Shown: positions 23,386-32,094, counted from the first letter of the stretch. The stretch is DNA of 49,054 bases from Guptibacillus hwajinpoensis (GCF_020171785.1 NZ_JAIVAE010000020.1:1-49054); one strand, 5' to 3'. Notes: a model not told the origin generated them from the letters alone. A program made the numbers and translations.

Positions 23386-24765
23386 TTGGCTAGTAAATAT
23401 GGAGAAGTTGTACAGGAGTCGTTACAAGCACTACTGGAGGATCAATCGTTTTTACCAAATTTCAAAGATGAAGATCGAGAAAATGCGTTCAAATCCCTTG
23501 AATCGATTCTCTCAACCCCGAACCAAATTCAAAAATCATTTCTCCGCGTTCCTCTCGAGAACGGGAAAATTTTACGAATCCCTGCTTTCCGCGTTCAGCA
23601 TAATAATGCGGTAGGGCCTTATAAAGGCGGGATTCGCTTTCACGAAACGGTCGAGGAAGATGAAGTCATCAATCTGGCAACGTTAATGACATTAAAGAAT
23701 GCGCTTCATGATGTACCATTTGGTGGAGGAAAAGGTGGCGTGGTCATTAATCCACGTGAATTTTCGGAAAAAGAACTACATACGATTTCAAAAACATACG
23801 TTCAAAATTTCTGCGATATTTTAGGCCCAGATAAAGACATCCCAGCACCTGATGTTGGCACAGGTGAACGAGAGATGGACTGGATGATGGGTGAATATAA
23901 AACGATCCATCCGGGACGCCCGTATCGGGGAAGTTTCACAGGGAAAAGTCAGGTGAACGGTGGTTCTCTTGGTCGAAGAGAAGCAACAGGAAAGGGCGTC
24001 TACTACACGCTTCGCTACATGCTTCATAATTTTGTGAAAGAGAATGAAGAGTGGTTTAAGAGAAATGATAATCGCTTTGCCAAAACAGCACTTGAGCATT
24101 CCGATCGTCCGTTAACGATTGGAATTCAGGGATTTGGTAATGTTGGATCCGTTGCAGCACTTGAATCGTATAGCTGTAACTACCTCGATACGAAAGTCGT
24201 AGCGGTAAGCGATCGAAACGTCACGCTCTATAATGGTGATGGCCTTGATATAAAAGCACTAATTGAGTTTACGTCCAATCATGAAGGTGATTTGCCTACG
24301 ACAGAGGAAGCGCTGTCTGAGCATGAAATCAAAGCGGAGATTCAAGAACGAGAAGATGTCCTTTACCTTGATACGGACGTGCTGATTTTGGCAGCCCTTG
24401 AAGATCAAATTCATGAGGACAATGTTGATCAAGTAAAAGCACGTATGATTGTAGAAGGTGCAAACGGCCCCATTACACTTGGTGCAGATCGAAAGCTGAG
24501 TGAAGATGGTGTGCTCGTTATTCCAGATATACTCGCAAACGCAGGTGGTGTCATCGTTTCTTATTTCGAATGGCTTCAAGGAAGGGAAACGCAATTCTAT
24601 AGTGAAGAAGAAGTCTTCTCTCTTCTTTTTAAAAAAATGAAGGAAACGATGGATGAAATTTATCCACAGTTTTTCAATGATCCATTTGCGCTCAGACAGA
24701 ATTGCTACATCCATACGGTGATGAAGCTATCAAATATTCTCTATCGTCATGGTAAGCTCTACTAA
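23386..24765 (+). CDS. Glu/Leu/Phe/Val-type glutamate dehydrogenase
   Basis: Reversible oxidative deamination of glutamate (or a related amino acid) to the 2-oxo acid and ammonia. About 459 residues. Motifs: VQHNNAVGPYKGGIRFH, ALHDVPFGGGKGGVVINP (catalytic Lys), DIPAPDVGTGEREMDWM (catalytic Asp), REATGKGVYYTLRYML, the Rossmann GFGNVGS and GANGPIT. It is longer than B. subtilis GudB/RocG, mainly through the stretch after ATGKGV (KENEEWFKRNDNRFAKTALEH). TTG 23386 is at 7 bases from GGAGG; an in-frame ATG at 23380 nearly touches that RBS. Monocistronic with a strong terminator. Confidence 0.88.
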   Translation: MASKYGEVVQESLQALLEDQSFLPNFKDEDRENAFKSLESILSTPNQIQKSFLRVPLENGKILRIPAFRVQHNNAVGPYKGGIRFHETVEEDEVINLATLMTLKNALHDVPFGGGKGGVVINPREFSEKELHTISKTYVQNFCDILGPDKDIPAPDVGTGEREMDWMMGEYKTIHPGRPYRGSFTGKSQVNGGSLGRREATGKGVYYTLRYMLHNFVKENEEWFKRNDNRFAKTALEHSDRPLTIGIQGFGNVGSVAALESYSCNYLDTKVVAVSDRNVTLYNGDGLDIKALIEFTSNHEGDLPTTEEALSEHEIKAEIQEREDVLYLDTDVLILAALEDQIHEDNVDQVKARMIVEGANGPITLGADRKLSEDGVLVIPDILANAGGVIVSYFEWLQGRETQFYSEEEVFSLLFKKMKETMDEIYPQFFNDPFALRQNCYIHTVMKLSNILYRHGKLY

Positions 24766-24769
24766 AGCG

Positions 24770-24804
24770 AAAAACCCTCTCCTATTGAATAGGGGAGGGT
24801 TTTT
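24770..24804. terminator. Bidirectional terminator between glutamate dehydrogenase and lipoprotein genes
   Basis: AAACCCTCTCCTATT pairs with AATAGGGGAGGGTTT (one wobble), A-rich on the left and T-rich on the right, between convergent genes. Confidence 0.9.
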
Positions 24805-24814
24805 CTTATCGGGA

Positions 24815-25336
24815 TTAAGAAGTTGGTAACGTTTCTTTGAACTCCGTCATTTTCATCATCGTTTCATCAATTAGCTCGGTCATTTTGCCCGTATCAGGCT
24901 CATCTTTTTTACCTTCATCAATGAGAGGATAAAGGCTTTCTTCAATGTTCTTGTATGCATCCGGGAATTCTTCTTCTACTTGAGATTCCATTTCGTCCCA
25001 GTTTTCCTCGAGCGTCATCGTCTGTTCATTAATCGTTTCGACATCATCGCTACTATTTTCGAGCGTTGTTTTAAGTTCCTCAAGGTTCGATAATGCCGTG
25101 TCAACGCCAGCTTCAAGATTGGTCATTTCTTCTGAACCGCTATCTCCCGAGTCGTTCATTCCTTCGTTCGTGCCTTCATTTGTTCCTTCATTTTCGGAAG
25201 CGCCGTTTTCTTCCATGCTTGAGTTGTTGGCTTGATTACCTGTGTTATCCTCAGCACCGTTTGACCCGCAACCTGCTAGAAGAGAACCTGAAATGAGGCA
25301 GGAAGCAAGAAGAATAGGGAATTTCTTTTCCAACAA
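24815..25336 (-). CDS. Lipoprotein with Asn/Glu/Gly-rich linker
   Basis: A 173-residue lipoprotein: signal peptide with lipobox LAGC (lipidated Cys23), a low-complexity linker with NEGTNEGTNEG repeats, then a helical domain (about 75-165: LEAGVDTALSNLEELKTTLENSS..., EQTMTLEENWDEMESQVEEEFPDAY). The helical part is acidic and may form a coiled bundle. Start is TTG (25336, or the next TTG at 25333) behind AAAGGAG. Not recognised; likely envelope-associated. Confidence 0.7.
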   Translation of the reverse strand: MLEKKFPILLASCLISGSLLAGCGSNGAEDNTGNQANNSSMEENGASENEGTNEGTNEGMNDSGDSGSEEMTNLEAGVDTALSNLEELKTTLENSSDDVETINEQTMTLEENWDEMESQVEEEFPDAYKNIEESLYPLIDEGKKDEPDTGKMTELIDETMMKMTEFKETLPTS

Positions 25337-25688
25337 TATCCACTCCTTTCAATTACAATTATTGGTTCCCAGTAAGCGTTTTATTCAAACGAAGTCAAAA
25401 GTTGTGTTTTTTTATGAGGAGATGGAATGAAGGAAGATCGTCTTAGGACAATTCGGATGTTTTTTTCTAACCTAAAGATTTTCATCATGATCCCAGGGTA
25501 GTCATGGTGATTTTCTTTGAGGGGCAAACGTCCCAGTTGCGGTACGATGTGTTCATTTCTTAAATGAATGCCTCATCTATCTAGATCCTATCGTTCAGTC
25601 CCTCTACTACTATCTTGAGGAGGAAACTGGTATACTATCCAACAAGGTGACAAATTGTGACAAATTACGGGAGGTGACAGGCACCAAC
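25337..25688. other. Intergenic region before zinc-type dehydrogenase
   Basis: About 350 bases. An extended -10 (TGGTATACT, about 25628-25636) lies 53 bases before the start codon. GTGACAAATTGTGACAAATTA (25647-25667) leads into the dispersed repeat at 25668. No gene or other structure recognised. Confidence 0.45.
25668..25685 (+). repeat. Dispersed repeat, copy 5, acting as ribosome binding site
   Basis: CGGGAGGTGACAGGCACC differs from the family CGGGTGGTGACAGGCACC by one T to A change, which creates GGGAGGTGA, a near-ideal Shine-Dalgarno sequence. The start codon is three bases after the repeat. No other RBS is seen for the gene. Confidence 0.75.
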
Positions 25689-26729
25689 ATGAAAGCAGTT
25701 CAAGTAATGGGTTATGGTGATGTGGATCAGTTAGAAGTTGTAGACCAGGAGATTCCTGTTCCGAAAGAGAATGAGGTACTCGTTAAGGTAAAGGCATGTG
25801 CGATTAATAATACGGAAATTTGGATGCGCGAAGGGGCATATGGAACAGGAACGAAATCAGGATGGCGTCCTGAAGGTGTTCAGTTTCCTAGAACACCAGG
25901 ATCGGATATTACCGGTACGATTATGAAAGCCGGTCAACAAGTGAATGAGGAGATGATCGGGAAGGACGTCGTGCTCTTTCCTTTTACTTCGAGTGGAGAG
26001 CCAGGGGCTGAACATATCTCAGAAGATATGTCTTTCATTGGATCGGAGTATGACGGAGGGTATGCAGACTATGTTGTATGGCCAGCAGAACTCTGTTTTG
26101 ACATGCCTCTTGCTGACTATACAGAGAGTGCCGTGTTCTCTGTTAGTGGGATGACAGCGTGGCATATGGTTGAACAAATTCAGCCTAAGCAGGGCGAGAC
26201 CGTTATGGTTACAGGAGCAAACGGTGGAGTAGGTTCTCTGAACGTCCAAATTGCGTCTCGTGTATTCGGTGCTAATGTAATCGCGATTGTAGGCGACCTC
26301 GCTTTGGAAGATCAGTTGAAGAAGCTTGGGGCAACGCACGTACTTTCCTACAAATCAGATAGACTTGCTGAAGAAATCCTTGAAGTGAATGGTGGACCGG
26401 TTGACTCAGTGTTAGATGTTGTTGGAGATGCCTTGTTTTCAACTTCGCTTCATGTTTTAAAGAAAGGCGGCAAGTTTTGCACGTCTGGTTCGGCTGGTGG
26501 ACAGAAAACAGAACTTGATTTTAGAACATTGTATTTGAAGCACATAACACTCTATGGCTCTGTTCTTGGAACAAGAGAAGAGTTTAAACGGATGCTGAAA
26601 GCGATAGCTGATGGGAAGATCACACCAGTAATTGATCGAACGTTTCCATTAGAACAAGCGAGAGAGGCTCAACGTTATTTTAAAAAAGCGGGTAAACTAG
26701 GAAAGATAGTGTTACTTCCTGAAGAGTAA
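25689..26729 (+). CDS. Zinc-type alcohol dehydrogenase / quinone oxidoreductase family protein
   Basis: Medium-chain dehydrogenase/reductase, 346 residues. Start MKAVQVMGYGDVDQLEVVDQ is the family N-terminus; the GroES-like domain includes ACAINNTEIWMREGAYG and RTPGSDITGTI. The NADPH Rossmann fold is VMVTGANGGVGSLNVQIAS. The four-Cys structural-zinc cluster is missing, so it belongs nearer the quinone-reductase/crotonyl-CoA-reductase-like side. ATG 25689 is chosen over an upstream frame running through the repeat. Substrate unknown. Confidence 0.88.
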   Translation: MKAVQVMGYGDVDQLEVVDQEIPVPKENEVLVKVKACAINNTEIWMREGAYGTGTKSGWRPEGVQFPRTPGSDITGTIMKAGQQVNEEMIGKDVVLFPFTSSGEPGAEHISEDMSFIGSEYDGGYADYVVWPAELCFDMPLADYTESAVFSVSGMTAWHMVEQIQPKQGETVMVTGANGGVGSLNVQIASRVFGANVIAIVGDLALEDQLKKLGATHVLSYKSDRLAEEILEVNGGPVDSVLDVVGDALFSTSLHVLKKGGKFCTSGSAGGQKTELDFRTLYLKHITLYGSVLGTREEFKRMLKAIADGKITPVIDRTFPLEQAREAQRYFKKAGKLGKIVLLPEE

Positions 26730-26742
26730 GTTGACTGATCGA

Positions 26743-26776
26743 ATCCCCTATGTCCTAACTGGAGATAGGGGTTTTC
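26743..26776 (+). terminator. Terminator of zinc-type dehydrogenase gene
   Basis: CCCCTAT and ATAGGGG arms extended by TCC/GGA across a G-G mismatch, followed by TTTTCC. Confidence 0.75.
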
Positions 26777-26898
26777 CTATGTCAGGTTTCGTAGGTGAGT
26801 GCGCCTATAAAAAAACGGGCTCACCACTTTTAGGGAAATACAGGAATGAGCGATGCGGCTAACGAATATGTCATGTATAAAATCATAGAGGTGATGGT

Positions 26899-27219
26899 GT
26901 GAAGAAAAGGGATTTCTTCAAACTTTACTCGATGCTTTGTCTAATTAGTGTCTTTGGGTATTCCTACTGGGCCACTTCCTGGACGGCAAGTCAATTGCCG
27001 GCACTGTCGAATTGGAAAAGCCATCTTATTTTCACACCGAGGACGGTTGTAGCTTCTAAAGACATTTATGAAATTGATATGTTTTTGTATGCACTTAAGG
27101 TAGTGCCTCTAATGGCAAGTGTTTGTCTTCTTTCTTTGTTAATGATAATTGGAATTGGCATATATTATGTGAAAAAGCAGCTAACGTACGTTGGTGAAAA
27201 GAAGTTAACAAGTTCATAA
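26899..27219 (+). CDS. Small membrane protein, possibly DUF4306 (YjdJ-like)
   Basis: A 106-residue protein with two membrane helices (about 10-28 and 68-92) and an extracytoplasmic loop containing WKSHLIFTPRTV and IYEIDMFLYALKVVP. The spacing of FTP and the LYALK helix recalls B. subtilis YjdJ/DUF4306 proteins; this is a tentative resemblance from memory. GTG start follows GAGGTGAT. Function unknown. Confidence 0.55.
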   Translation: MKKRDFFKLYSMLCLISVFGYSYWATSWTASQLPALSNWKSHLIFTPRTVVASKDIYEIDMFLYALKVVPLMASVCLLSLLMIIGIGIYYVKKQLTYVGEKKLTSS

Positions 27220-27225
27220 GGAATG

Positions 27226-27252
27226 AAGAGCGGGGGAGCCCCGCTCTTTTTG
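27226..27252 (+). terminator. Terminator after small membrane protein gene
   Basis: AAGAGCGGGG pairs with CCCCGCTCTT around a short loop, followed by T. Confidence 0.9.
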
Positions 27253-27340
27253 TTTTGGAAGATGTAATGAGTTATGGTTATTAATCGTGTTTAATAAGTT
27301 CAGATTTATTCGACTATAATTGACGTTTTTCGAGCAAAAG

Positions 27341-27358
27341 CGGGCGGTGACAGGCACT
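27341..27358 (+). repeat. Dispersed repeat, copy 6
   Basis: CGGGCGGTGACAGGCACT, preceded by TTTTTCGAGCAAAAG. It has two differences from the common CGGGTGGTGACAGGCACC. Confidence 0.85.
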
Positions 27359-27458
27359 CGCGCATTTTCTTAAATGCGAATTAACCCATCCTTAAAAGAA
27401 ATTGGTTTTATTGCTTATTCAAACGGGTAACATCATTCGAGTGAATTCGAGTAAATGT

Positions 27459-27475
27459 GGGTGGTGACAGGCACC
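27459..27475 (+). repeat. Dispersed repeat, copy 7
   Basis: GGGTGGTGACAGGCACC, 118 bases after copy 6 and in the same orientation, about 85 bases before the GntP permease start. The two copies fill most of the 340-base gap before the permease; nothing else recognisable lies there. Confidence 0.88.
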
Positions 27476-27559
27476 CAAGAGTCGGCTTTTGTCGATTTAG
27501 ATTTGCCAGGATTGGACATAGTAAAACAGACAGAAGATATTTGAGGAGGCAAATCAGCT

Positions 27560-28849
27560 ATGATTAGTATTATTGTTGGTCTCGCTCTCTTAATGCTCCT
27601 CGCTTACCTGGGATGGTCGATTATTTGGATCGCGCCTTTGGTATCTGGAATTGTTGCATTATTGAGCGGAATGAATATTCTTGAGTCCTATACAGGAACG
27701 TATATGGAAGGATTCGTTGATTTTGCGAAAGCGTATTTCCCAATTTTCTTATTTGGAGCGATTTTTGGGAAGTTAATGGAGGACACAGGGGCAGCACAGT
27801 CGGTTGCTTATAAAATTTCCAACTTAATCGGAGAGAAACGTGCGATTCTTGGGATGTTGATCTCAGCAGCGATTCTTACATACGGAGGCGTGAGTCTCTT
27901 TGTTGTGGTATTCGCCGTTTATCCACTCGCCGTGGCAATGTTCCGTCAGGCAAACGTATCACGTAAGCTTCTTCCATCGACGTTTGTGCTAGGTGCTTTT
28001 ACATTTACGATGACAGCACTGCCAGGTACACCACAAATTCAAAACATCATTCCGATTAATACGTTTAAAACATCGACGATGGCAGCGCCGATTCTAGGAA
28101 TTGTTGCTGGTCTAATTATGGCCGTTGGCGGTTATTTCTATCTGAAATTCCGTGAGAAACAGCTAACGAAAAATGGTGAGGAATTTACAGAGCCTAAAGG
28201 ATCAAACGAAGTGAAAAGTATTAATGAAGATGAGCTTCCAAACTGGATTCTTTCTGTAATTCCATTGATTGCTGTTGTTGTGACGCTAAATGCATTTGAA
28301 AATTTAAGCATTTTGATTGCCCTTGGCATCGGAATTCTTCTCATCATGCTCTTTAATATTAAAAATTACAAGCAGTTCATCAAAGCGATCAATGGCGGGG
28401 CATCTGGCTCTGTAATGGCAACAATCAACACAAGTGCTGCCGTTGGTTTCGGTTCAGTCGTCACAGCTTCCCCTGGTTTTGAAGCAGTGAAAGATCTGAT
28501 CTTCGCGATTCCACTTAGTCCGTATTTTTCAGAAGCCTTTGCAGTTCAGCTTTTAGCGATGATTACAGGCTCAGCTTCTGGTGGTATGGGAATTGCGCTT
28601 GAAGCGCTCGGTAGCGAATACTATGACATTGCAATTAGTAACAACCTTAGTTTGGAAGCGTTCCACCGTATCACAGCCGTTGCTTCTGGGGCATCCATCC
28701 TGCCTCATAACGGTGCTCTTTTAACGCTATTTACGGTTACCGGACTAACGCACAAAGACTCCTATAAAGATGTGTTTGTGGTTGGTTTAATCATCCCAAT
28801 GATCGCTACGATCGCGATTATTTTCCTTGCGATGATGGGTATTAACTAA
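27560..28849 (+). CDS. GntP-family permease (possible hydroxybutyrate transporter)
   Basis: GntP/YxjC-type carboxylate:proton symporter, 429 residues with about 12 membrane segments. Family segments: FPIFLFGAIFGKLMEDTGAA, LTYGGVSLFVVVFAVYPLA, TMTALPGTPQIQNIIP, TINTSAAVGFGSVV and GSASGGMGIALEALG. It faces, across a shared terminator, a 3-hydroxybutyrate dehydrogenase gene. In B. subtilis the GntP-type yxjC lies with yxjF (same dehydrogenase family), so short hydroxyacid uptake is plausible. Start has GAGGAGG upstream. Confidence 0.88.
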   Translation: MISIIVGLALLMLLAYLGWSIIWIAPLVSGIVALLSGMNILESYTGTYMEGFVDFAKAYFPIFLFGAIFGKLMEDTGAAQSVAYKISNLIGEKRAILGMLISAAILTYGGVSLFVVVFAVYPLAVAMFRQANVSRKLLPSTFVLGAFTFTMTALPGTPQIQNIIPINTFKTSTMAAPILGIVAGLIMAVGGYFYLKFREKQLTKNGEEFTEPKGSNEVKSINEDELPNWILSVIPLIAVVVTLNAFENLSILIALGIGILLIMLFNIKNYKQFIKAINGGASGSVMATINTSAAVGFGSVVTASPGFEAVKDLIFAIPLSPYFSEAFAVQLLAMITGSASGGMGIALEALGSEYYDIAISNNLSLEAFHRITAVASGASILPHNGALLTLFTVTGLTHKDSYKDVFVVGLIIPMIATIAIIFLAMMGIN

Positions 28850-28862
28850 ATCCGATCATAAG

Positions 28863-28907
28863 AAAATCCCCCTCACATTTACCAGAAAGGTGTGAAGGGG
28901 ATTTTTT
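28863..28907. terminator. Bidirectional terminator between GntP permease and dehydrogenase
   Basis: AAAATCCCC...GGGGATTTT outer stem with an inner CACA/TGTG section, A-rich left and T-rich right, between convergent genes. Confidence 0.88.
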
Positions 28908-28911
28908 GTGC

Positions 28912-29688
28912 TTATTGAGCGGTATAACCACCGTCAATCACAGCAGCTTGTCCTGTTATGCTTTTCGCTTTCTCACTAACTAAGAAAATGGAGTAGTCAG
29001 CGACTTCTTGTACCTGGATTAGACGCTTCTGAGGAACGAGTGGATAAATAACTTGTTCTAACGCTTTCTCTTTTTCGATATTACGTGTTTTCGCAAGGTC
29101 TTCTAATTGATTTTGTACGAGCGGTGTATCAACGTATCCCGGGCATATTGCATTTACGGTAATGCCGTAGTCTGCGCCTTCAAGGGCTGCTACTTTCGTA
29201 AGGCCAATGACGCCGTGCTTTGCGCTGTTGTAACCGGCTTTTCCAGCAAACCCAATCAATCCATTGATGGAAGCCATGTTTAGGATGCGACCATATCCTT
29301 GTTCTTTCATTATTGGAAAAGCATATTTGATGCCATAGAATGGACCCTTCAGCATAATGTCAAGAATTAACCCGTACTTTTCACTTGGAAATTCTTCGAT
29401 TGGCGCGACATGCTGAATCCCTGCATTGTTAACAAGAATATCAATACGTCCAAATTTCTTGACGGTTTCTTCAATAGCATTCTTCACATCTTCTTCTTTC
29501 GCAACGTTCGCAACCACCCCTTCAACAGTGAAGCCTTGAGATGTTAGGCTTTCAACCGACTCCTTAAGGGTGTCTTCATTAATATCATTAAGCATGACCT
29601 TCGCTCCGGCTTTTGCAAACTCAGTAGCGATCTCTAGCCCAATTCCTTGACCAGATCCTGTAATTAACGCACATTTTCCTTCAAGCAT
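28912..29688 (-). CDS. 3-Hydroxybutyrate dehydrogenase (SDR)
   Basis: Oxidises (R)-3-hydroxybutyrate to acetoacetate with NAD+. The 258-residue SDR has the cofactor motif TGSGQGIGLEIA, NNAGIQ, catalytic Ser in NMASINGL and Tyr-Lys in AGYNSAKHGVIG. IQHVAPIEEFPSEKY, AICPGYVDTPLVQNQ and the C-terminal ITGQAAVIDGGYTAQ are typical of hydroxybutyrate dehydrogenases (YxjF/BdhA). ATG 29688 has AAGGAGGA upstream; the longer frame is unsupported. The upstream BCCT gene on the same strand ends with its own terminator, so it is probably transcribed alone. Confidence 0.9.
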   Translation of the reverse strand: MLEGKCALITGSGQGIGLEIATEFAKAGAKVMLNDINEDTLKESVESLTSQGFTVEGVVANVAKEEDVKNAIEETVKKFGRIDILVNNAGIQHVAPIEEFPSEKYGLILDIMLKGPFYGIKYAFPIMKEQGYGRILNMASINGLIGFAGKAGYNSAKHGVIGLTKVAALEGADYGITVNAICPGYVDTPLVQNQLEDLAKTRNIEKEKALEQVIYPLVPQKRLIQVQEVADYSIFLVSEKAKSITGQAAVIDGGYTAQ

Positions 29689-29773
29689 AGTTAAGTCCTC
29701 CTTAAGTATAAGTAACTCAGCTCTTAGGATACCCAATTCTGCTCAAGATATTTCGATTTCATTCGACGCATAT

Positions 29774-29791
29774 CGGGTGGTGACAGGCACC
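29774..29791 (+). repeat. Dispersed repeat, copy 8
   Basis: Full CGGGTGGTGACAGGCACC preceded by TTCGACGCATAT, between the 3-hydroxybutyrate dehydrogenase promoter region and the BCCT terminator. Confidence 0.9.
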
Positions 29792-29802
29792 GTTAAACCA
29801 TT

Positions 29803-29836
29803 AAAAAGGCCCTCTCCCCGAAGGGGAGAGGGCCTA
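29803..29836 (-). terminator. Terminator of BCCT transporter gene
   Basis: Perfect 13-bp arms (29807-29819 and 29823-29835) with a GAA loop; T-run on the minus strand side. Confidence 0.92.
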
Positions 29837-29841
29837 ACGCT

Positions 29842-31371
29842 TTATTTGATAATTTTCTGATCTCTTGCCATTTCCCTCGCTACTTTAGGAGCGAGCCAAA
29901 CCATTGGCAGTAGGATAAGCGAGACTGGAACAGCTGTTACAACAATGAAGTTCTGCAACTGCGTAATGCCGCTGTCTCCTGTAATAAGGAGAATGACTGC
30001 GACAGTTCCCATAAGAATTGCCCAGAAGACGCGAAGCCATCTTTGAGGATCGCCTTCGCCCGTAACCGCCATTGCAATGGTATAAGACATGGAGTCACTT
30101 GTTGTTACAACGAAAAGAATCGTTAGAATTAAGAACAGTGGTGAAACAATGCTTGCAAGCGGGAATTGCTCAGTAATGGCGAACATAGCTGCTGGATTAC
30201 CAGCGGCATTCAATGCTTCTGAAATCGAACCAGGATTTGAAAGTTCAAAGAAAATTCCAGACCCTCCAAGTACGGTAAACCAGAACGTTGAGATAACTGG
30301 TGCAAAAATCGAAACTGCAATAATAATATCTCGAATCGTACGTCCTCGCGAAATACGACTAACAAGAATCGCCATCATTGGACCGTATCCGATAAACCAG
30401 CCCCAGAAAAAGACTGTCCAGAATGAAAGCCAACCGGTATCACCACGGAATGTGCTCATCGTAACAAATTGATCCACATAAACACCAAATCCAGAGATAA
30501 AGTGGTTGAAGATAAAGCCACCAGGACCAAAGATGACAATAAACGCCATTAGTCCAATCGCAAGTCGAACGTTAAAGCTACTTAAATATTGTATTCCTTT
30601 GTAAAGTCCTGTAACTGCTGAAATCGTAGAAACAATTACGACAGCTAAAATAATCGAGAACTGTGTGCTGAACTGATTCGGAATGCCGAAAATTTCCTGC
30701 AACCCGTAACTTGCTTGTAAGCCTAAGAAACCAATTGGTCCAATTGTACCTGCGGCAACCGCAATAACGGAAAACGCATCAATCAGAGTACCAAACCAGC
30801 TGTGACGCAGCTTTTCACCGAAAATCGGATAAAGAAGCGTACGAGGCTTCATTGGCATGCCTTTATGATAATGTCCGTACATCATCACGACGGCACTGAT
30901 TGTACCTAGAATCGCCCAGGCAAGGAAACCCCAATGCATGAAGCTTTGGGCAAGTGCAGTATCAATGGCGCCTTGAGTCCCAGCTTCAATGCCTTTTCCA
31001 TCTTGAGAAGGGGGAACAGTTAAGAAGTGGTACATCGGTTCTGCCGCTGCCCAAAACACACCGCCACCGGCAAGTAGTGTCGCCATAATAATGGATAACC
31101 ACTTATAGAGGCTAAGCTCAGGTTTATCTATACCACCTAATTTTATTTTTCCGTATTTAGAGAAGGCCAATCCAATTCCTACAAAAAATGTTGCTAGCAT
31201 TAAAATTTGCCAGAACCCACCGAAAAACCTCGCAGACCAGGCAAAGCTTGAGCTAACCAAGTTTTCAACCAAAGATATATCAAAAAGTGCAAGAATCACG
31301 AAGAGGATCAATACCCCACCGCTTATACCAAAGACGGGCCAATCAATACGCCCAGTTTCTTTATTGTCCAT
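29842..31371 (-). CDS. BCCT-family betaine/carnitine/choline-type transporter
   Basis: Secondary transporter for a quaternary-ammonium or related compound, 509 residues with 12 predicted membrane segments. BCCT hallmarks: GGGVFWAAAEPMYHFLTVPP, MHWGFLAWAILG, FNVRLAIGLMAFIV and VSRISRGRTIRD. The substrate box that reads WAWWISW in glycine betaine carriers is WGWFIGY here (about 323-329), so the aromatic cage is changed (W to F and W to Y, the latter as in CaiT). Start ATG 31371 has AAAGGAG. It may carry something other than glycine betaine. Confidence 0.9.
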   Translation of the reverse strand: MDNKETGRIDWPVFGISGGVLILFVILALFDISLVENLVSSSFAWSARFFGGFWQILMLATFFVGIGLAFSKYGKIKLGGIDKPELSLYKWLSIIMATLLAGGGVFWAAAEPMYHFLTVPPSQDGKGIEAGTQGAIDTALAQSFMHWGFLAWAILGTISAVVMMYGHYHKGMPMKPRTLLYPIFGEKLRHSWFGTLIDAFSVIAVAAGTIGPIGFLGLQASYGLQEIFGIPNQFSTQFSIILAVVIVSTISAVTGLYKGIQYLSSFNVRLAIGLMAFIVIFGPGGFIFNHFISGFGVYVDQFVTMSTFRGDTGWLSFWTVFFWGWFIGYGPMMAILVSRISRGRTIRDIIIAVSIFAPVISTFWFTVLGGSGIFFELSNPGSISEALNAAGNPAAMFAITEQFPLASIVSPLFLILTILFVVTTSDSMSYTIAMAVTGEGDPQRWLRVFWAILMGTVAVILLITGDSGITQLQNFIVVTAVPVSLILLPMVWLAPKVAREMARDQKIIK

Positions 31372-31484
31372 ACAAGACTCCTTTAATCGCTTTTTAAACA
31401 CAATTACTTACTCTACCACTACCGTTAGTATGGTGTAAAGAGAGAAGTTTTAATCTGCTTCAATACGTAATAATTTTAGGTGAA

Positions 31485-31563
31485 ATTACCAGGTAATCGA
31501 TTCCATTAACCCCCTTTTTTGTAAAATAAAATCGAAACTAGTCGAAATTGTGTTTTACAATTT
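31485..31563. promoter_or_regulatory. Two short dyads upstream of BCCT gene
   Basis: ATTACC-A-GGTAAT (31485-31497) and AAATTGT-N5-ACAATTT (31545-31563 region) are possible operators in the leader of the BCCT gene. No regulator match can be claimed. Confidence 0.3.
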
Positions 31564-31587
31564 TTAAATACCCCGAGAAAATAAAAT

Positions 31588-31622
31588 GAAACCGGAAAGA
31601 ATGGGGATTCTTTCCGGTTTTG
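31588..31622 (-). terminator. Terminator of two-gene membrane protein operon
   Basis: Perfect 14-bp arms AAACCGGAAAGAAT and ATTCTTTCCGGTTT with T-rich tails on both sides. Confidence 0.88.
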
Positions 31623-31665
31623 AATTCAAAATCGAGTTTTCTGTAAATCGTTAGCCGTATGATCG

Positions 31666-32094
31666 TTATTTCGACCAGTAACCATCTACCAAATGATAAC
31701 CAAGCCGCTTCATTCTAAAATAATAACCCCCGAGAAGTAATACAAAACTAAAGAAAAAATTAATGATCGCGAGGATCATTGCGGATAGTAAACTTGAATC
31801 GTTACCAACATAATGAGTAATGAAGAAAATAACAAATGCAGGGATGCCAACAAACCAGGGATGTTTCTTCATATTAAATTTGCGATCGGTAGGTGTAAGA
31901 AAGTTTTCATCCGACTGTTTGATGGTGCGCCTTGAAATGTATGCTAGAAGGATGAGGAGAATTAAGGAAATCGGAAACCCGATGTTAAACCCTAAATAGT
32001 AAAAGGAGAGGAAGGCTACGCCGAAAAAAATAAACATGAAAACAAATGACAGAAGAAATTCCTTGCCGGGCGAGCGTGCTTTTTTCTTTAACAT
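31666..32094 (-). CDS. Hypothetical membrane protein, 4 TM
   Basis: A 142-residue protein with four hydrophobic helices (about 13-35, 38-55, 79-95 and 102-125) and a conserved-looking cytoplasmic segment RRTIKQSDENFLTPTDRKF between helices 2 and 3. ATG 32094 has AGGAGG 8 bases upstream, within the end of the preceding gene, so the two are coupled. Not recognised. Confidence 0.65.
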   Translation of the reverse strand: MLKKKARSPGKEFLLSFVFMFIFFGVAFLSFYYLGFNIGFPISLILLILLAYISRRTIKQSDENFLTPTDRKFNMKKHPWFVGIPAFVIFFITHYVGNDSSLLSAMILAIINFFFSFVLLLGGYYFRMKRLGYHLVDGYWSK

